NCBI GenBank assembly: GCA_002695115.1
Contig: NZOA01000033.1
Location: 10,228 to 16,867 of the forward strand
From: Planctomycetota bacterium
GTDB lineage: Bacteria; Planctomycetota; UBA8108
Direction of reading: 5' to 3'
DNA length: 6,640 nt
Positions 4,730 to 6,640 of this stretch are shown here, in pieces. The notes under the pieces were generated by a model. It did no database searches. It was not told the origin of the DNA and saw only the letters and a program-made list of their open reading frames with translations. Numbering within the stretch: the stretch's first letter is position 1; every line of letters begins with the position of its first letter. The translations under genes and the position numbers were made by a program.

Positions 4730-6424
4730 CTACATCTTCTCCAGGGGCTTGATCCCGAGGATCTTCATGCCGCTGGCGAGTACGTTTTTCACCACCGCCA
4801 GCAGCAGGAGCCGCGCGGCGGCGATTTTTTTCTCTTCGCCTTTTACCCGCAGCTCCTTGTAGCCCGAGTGGAGCGCCCGGGCGAGGTCGAGGAGGTAGGC
4901 AGCCAGGATCGATGGCTCACAGGTTCTCGCGGCCTCCCTGAGCGCGTCGGTATATCGTGAGATGAGCGAGACCAGGTCGTGGGCGGACTGCTCTTGGAGA
5001 AGGGTGACGTCAGCGTCCGGGTCGAGCTCGATTCCGCATTTGCGAATGATGCCCGCTATGCGGGCGTGCGCGTTCATCAGGTAGGGGCCGGTGTCTCCCT
5101 CGAAGGAGATGGCCCGCTCCCAGGAGAAGTTGTAGTCCTTGATGCGCTGCTTGCCGAGGTCGCTGAAGAAGATGGCGGCGATGCCGACAGCCTCCGCGAC
5201 GGCCTCTTCGTCTTCGAGCTCGGGGCGCTTGTCGACGTTCGCGTTCATGTATTCCTGCGCCCTGCGCTTGGCCTCATCGAGGAGCTCCTCGAGGTAGATC
5301 ACGTTTCCCTTGCGACTCGACATGCCCTGGACGAGGCCGAAGTTGACGTGCATGCAATCCCCCGCCCAGGCCTCTCCCATCAGCTCGAGCACCTTGAAGA
5401 GCTGACGGAAGTGCAGTGATTGCGCGGTGCCCACGACATAGAGAAGCTTCTCGAATTTATAGCTCTCGTGGCGGTGGCAGGCGGCAGCCAGGTCGCGGGT
5501 CATGTAGAGCGTGGCTCCATCGGCCTTGCGCAGCAGCGCGGGGGTATCGATGCCATGCTCTTCGAGGTCGATCACCAGGGCGCCCTCGGAAACCGAGGTC
5601 AACCCGAGCTCATCAGCCCTGTCCACGATCGCGTCCATCTTGTCGTTGAAGAACGATTCTCCCGTATAGTGGTCAAACCTGATCGAGAGCCGCTCGTAGA
5701 TCACCTTGAAATAGTCCAGGCTGGTTTCCCGTATTTTCTCCCATAGGGCGATGGCCTCGGCGTCACCCTGCTCCTGGCGGCGAAACCAGTCCCTGGCCTC
5801 GTCGGCGAGTCCCGGGTCCTTTCGCTCCTCTTCGTGGTACCTGACGTAGAGATCGTTGAGGGCATCGAGGTCCTCGAGGTCTTTTTCTTCGCCCCAGTGT
5901 TTCAGGGCGACGATCTGCTTGCCGAATTGGGTTCCCCAGTCGCCAAGGTGGTTGATCCCCACGCATTCGTAGCCCAGGCTGGCGAAGATGCGATAGAGGG
6001 TGCTGCCGATGATCGTCGAGCGCAGGTGCCCGACGTGAAAGGGCTTGGCGATATTGGGAGAGGAGAAGTCGATGGCGATGACCCGGCCCTCACCCTCGCT
6101 GGATTTTCCGATATCCTCAGCGAGGGCGCCGGGGGCGTGCAATACGCTCCTGGAGAACTCCTGGCGGTTGACGAAGAGGTTGAGGTAGGGACCGAGAGCC
6201 CGGGCCTCGGTGAGCAGCTCGAGCTCGCCCGCGATCTTTTCAGCCAACTCTTCGGCAATCTGCGGCGGCGCCTTCTTGAGATCCTTGGCGAGCTGGAAGC
6301 AGGGGAAGGCGAAATCTCCGAGTTCTGGCTTGGGCGGCCGGCTGAGGACGGTGTCGATTTCCGAAGGCTCCATGCCGGTGTGCCGGCTCAGAACATCCAG
6401 CGCTTCCTGGCGAAATACATTCAC
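4730..6424 (-). CDS. argS: Arginyl-tRNA synthetase (class I)
   Basis: ArgRS charges tRNA-Arg with arginine in an ATP-dependent reaction that, unlike most synthetases, needs bound tRNA for amino-acid activation. The 564-residue product is a normal family length. It has the N-terminal Add1-type tRNA-binding domain (about 1-90; KPELGDFAFPCFQLAK at 32-47), then the Rossmann catalytic domain with SSPNIAKPFHVGHLRSTIIG (121-140), where H130-V-G-H133 is the HIGH motif. NHLGDWGTQFGKQI (158-171) binds arginine and ATP in the family. The KMSKS equivalent is the relaxed form M368-S-S-R-K-G373, common in ArgRS. The anticodon-binding DALR domain (about 445-564) ends in the typical LGI-x-x-LEKM. The start is GTG (6422-6424), supported by a GGGGAG Shine-Dalgarno 8 bases upstream; the ATG 4 bases further in is out of frame. 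The stop is TAG at 4730-4732. The leuB-like gene ends 30 bases before it. Confidence 0.97.
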   Translation of the reverse strand: MNVFRQEALDVLSRHTGMEPSEIDTVLSRPPKPELGDFAFPCFQLAKDLKKAPPQIAEELAEKIAGELELLTEARALGPYLNLFVNRQEFSRSVLHAPGALAEDIGKSSEGEGRVIAIDFSSPNIAKPFHVGHLRSTIIGSTLYRIFASLGYECVGINHLGDWGTQFGKQIVALKHWGEEKDLEDLDALNDLYVRYHEEERKDPGLADEARDWFRRQEQGDAEAIALWEKIRETSLDYFKVIYERLSIRFDHYTGESFFNDKMDAIVDRADELGLTSVSEGALVIDLEEHGIDTPALLRKADGATLYMTRDLAAACHRHESYKFEKLLYVVGTAQSLHFRQLFKVLELMGEAWAGDCMHVNFGLVQGMSSRKGNVIYLEELLDEAKRRAQEYMNANVDKRPELEDEEAVAEAVGIAAIFFSDLGKQRIKDYNFSWERAISFEGDTGPYLMNAHARIAGIIRKCGIELDPDADVTLLQEQSAHDLVSLISRYTDALREAARTCEPSILAAYLLDLARALHSGYKELRVKGEEKKIAAARLLLLAVVKNVLASGMKILGIKPLEKM

Positions 6425-6432
6425 TCTAATAG

Positions 6433-6449
6433 CTCCCCGGTTTTACCGG
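6433..6449 (-). promoter_or_regulatory. argS ribosome-binding site with adjacent small hairpin
   Basis: The minus-strand GGGGAG (6433-6438) is 8 bases from GTG 6422-6424 and decides that start. Directly upstream, CCGGT and ACCGG (6445-6449 and 6437-6441) can form a 5-bp hairpin with a 3-base loop, whose last two bases are the first two G of the Shine-Dalgarno. The GGAG core stays outside the stem. The hairpin could tune argS translation, but it is small and may be incidental. Confidence 0.45.
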
Positions 6450-6454
6450 CTGCC

Positions 6455-6640
6455 TCAGTCTCCAAGCGCGTCGACCACCAGGTCTCCGACCTCGGAGGTC
6501 GAGTATCCCATCTTTCCGGCGGAGAGGCTGTCGAGCTTCTTTACCACGCTCATGACGGCGCTCTCCACCTCGTCACCGGATTTTTCCTGGCCGGCGCTGT
6601 ATTTCAGCAGCATCGAGAGAGCGCAGATCGCCGCGAGCGG
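6455..6640 (-). CDS. leuB: Isopropylmalate/isocitrate dehydrogenase family protein, C-terminal fragment (LeuB-like)
   Basis: Only the last 61 residues lie in the window; the rest is beyond the right edge. The fragment begins PLAAICALSMLLKYS, matching the conserved helix NP(I/L)A-x-I-x-(S/A)-x-x-M-(L/M)-L-(R/K) of the beta-decarboxylating dehydrogenases. It ends with YSTSEVGDLVVDAL (46-59), resembling the C-terminal ST-x-E-(M/V)-GD motif of 3-isopropylmalate dehydrogenase, the leucine-biosynthesis enzyme that oxidises and decarboxylates 3-isopropylmalate with NAD+. The family assignment is good. Choosing LeuB over NAD-isocitrate, homoisocitrate or tartrate dehydrogenase rests on this tail only, because the substrate-specifying residues lie outside the window. 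The TGA stop is at 6455-6457 and argS starts 30 bases on, so the two are probably cotranscribed. Confidence 0.75.
   Translation of the reverse strand, partial: PLAAICALSMLLKYSAGQEKSGDEVESAVMSVVKKLDSLSAGKMGYSTSEVGDLVVDALGD

Noticed and set aside
4134..5746. Plus-strand open frames at 4134-4688, 4979-5419 and 5420-5746
   Set aside because: They mirror ispH and argS, lack recognisable domains, and are explained as shadows of those genes.

Overview
The window is a GC-rich bacterial chromosome segment of housekeeping genes. Every gene I can support is on the minus strand, so transcription runs from high to low coordinates. In transcription order they are: the C-terminal end of an isopropylmalate-dehydrogenase-family enzyme (leuB-like, cut by the right edge), argS (arginyl-tRNA synthetase), ispH (last step of the MEP isoprenoid pathway), trmB (tRNA m7G46 methyltransferase), uvrC (nucleotide excision repair), a stand-alone MshEN/GspE-N domain protein, and the N-terminal third-domain start of mutS (mismatch repair, cut by the left edge). 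I see no mobile element, phage gene, CRISPR array, tRNA or rRNA.

Right half (6640 to about 3033): leuB-like, argS, ispH, trmB and uvrC are closely packed, with gaps of 30, 101, 17 and 43 bases. The 17-base ispH-trmB gap holds the trmB Shine-Dalgarno just past the ispH stop, which suggests one transcript. The 101-base argS-ispH gap holds a possible sigma70-type promoter, so ispH-trmB-uvrC may also start on its own. The mix of tRNA charging, tRNA modification, isoprenoid synthesis and DNA repair is a loose housekeeping cluster, not one pathway.

Left half (1193 to 1): after uvrC comes a 218-base gap with a weak AT-rich inverted repeat, a candidate promoter and then a possible structured 5' leader closed by a perfect 9-bp stem. 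This leads into the 160-residue MshEN protein, whose family includes high-affinity c-di-GMP receptors, although here the second signature motif is eroded. A 124-base gap follows, containing a near-consensus sigma70 promoter for mutS. The MshEN gene and mutS therefore look like separately controlled units downstream of uvrC.

Organism: a bacterium using the MEP pathway, UvrABC repair and sigma70-like promoters, with Shine-Dalgarno sites of the AGGAG type. The slightly divergent IspH, TrmB and MutS signatures argue against a common gammaproteobacterium or Bacillus, but I cannot place the phylum from this window. The most unusual part is the MshEN gene with its leader, lying between two DNA-repair genes. 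Nothing here is clearly a new system.
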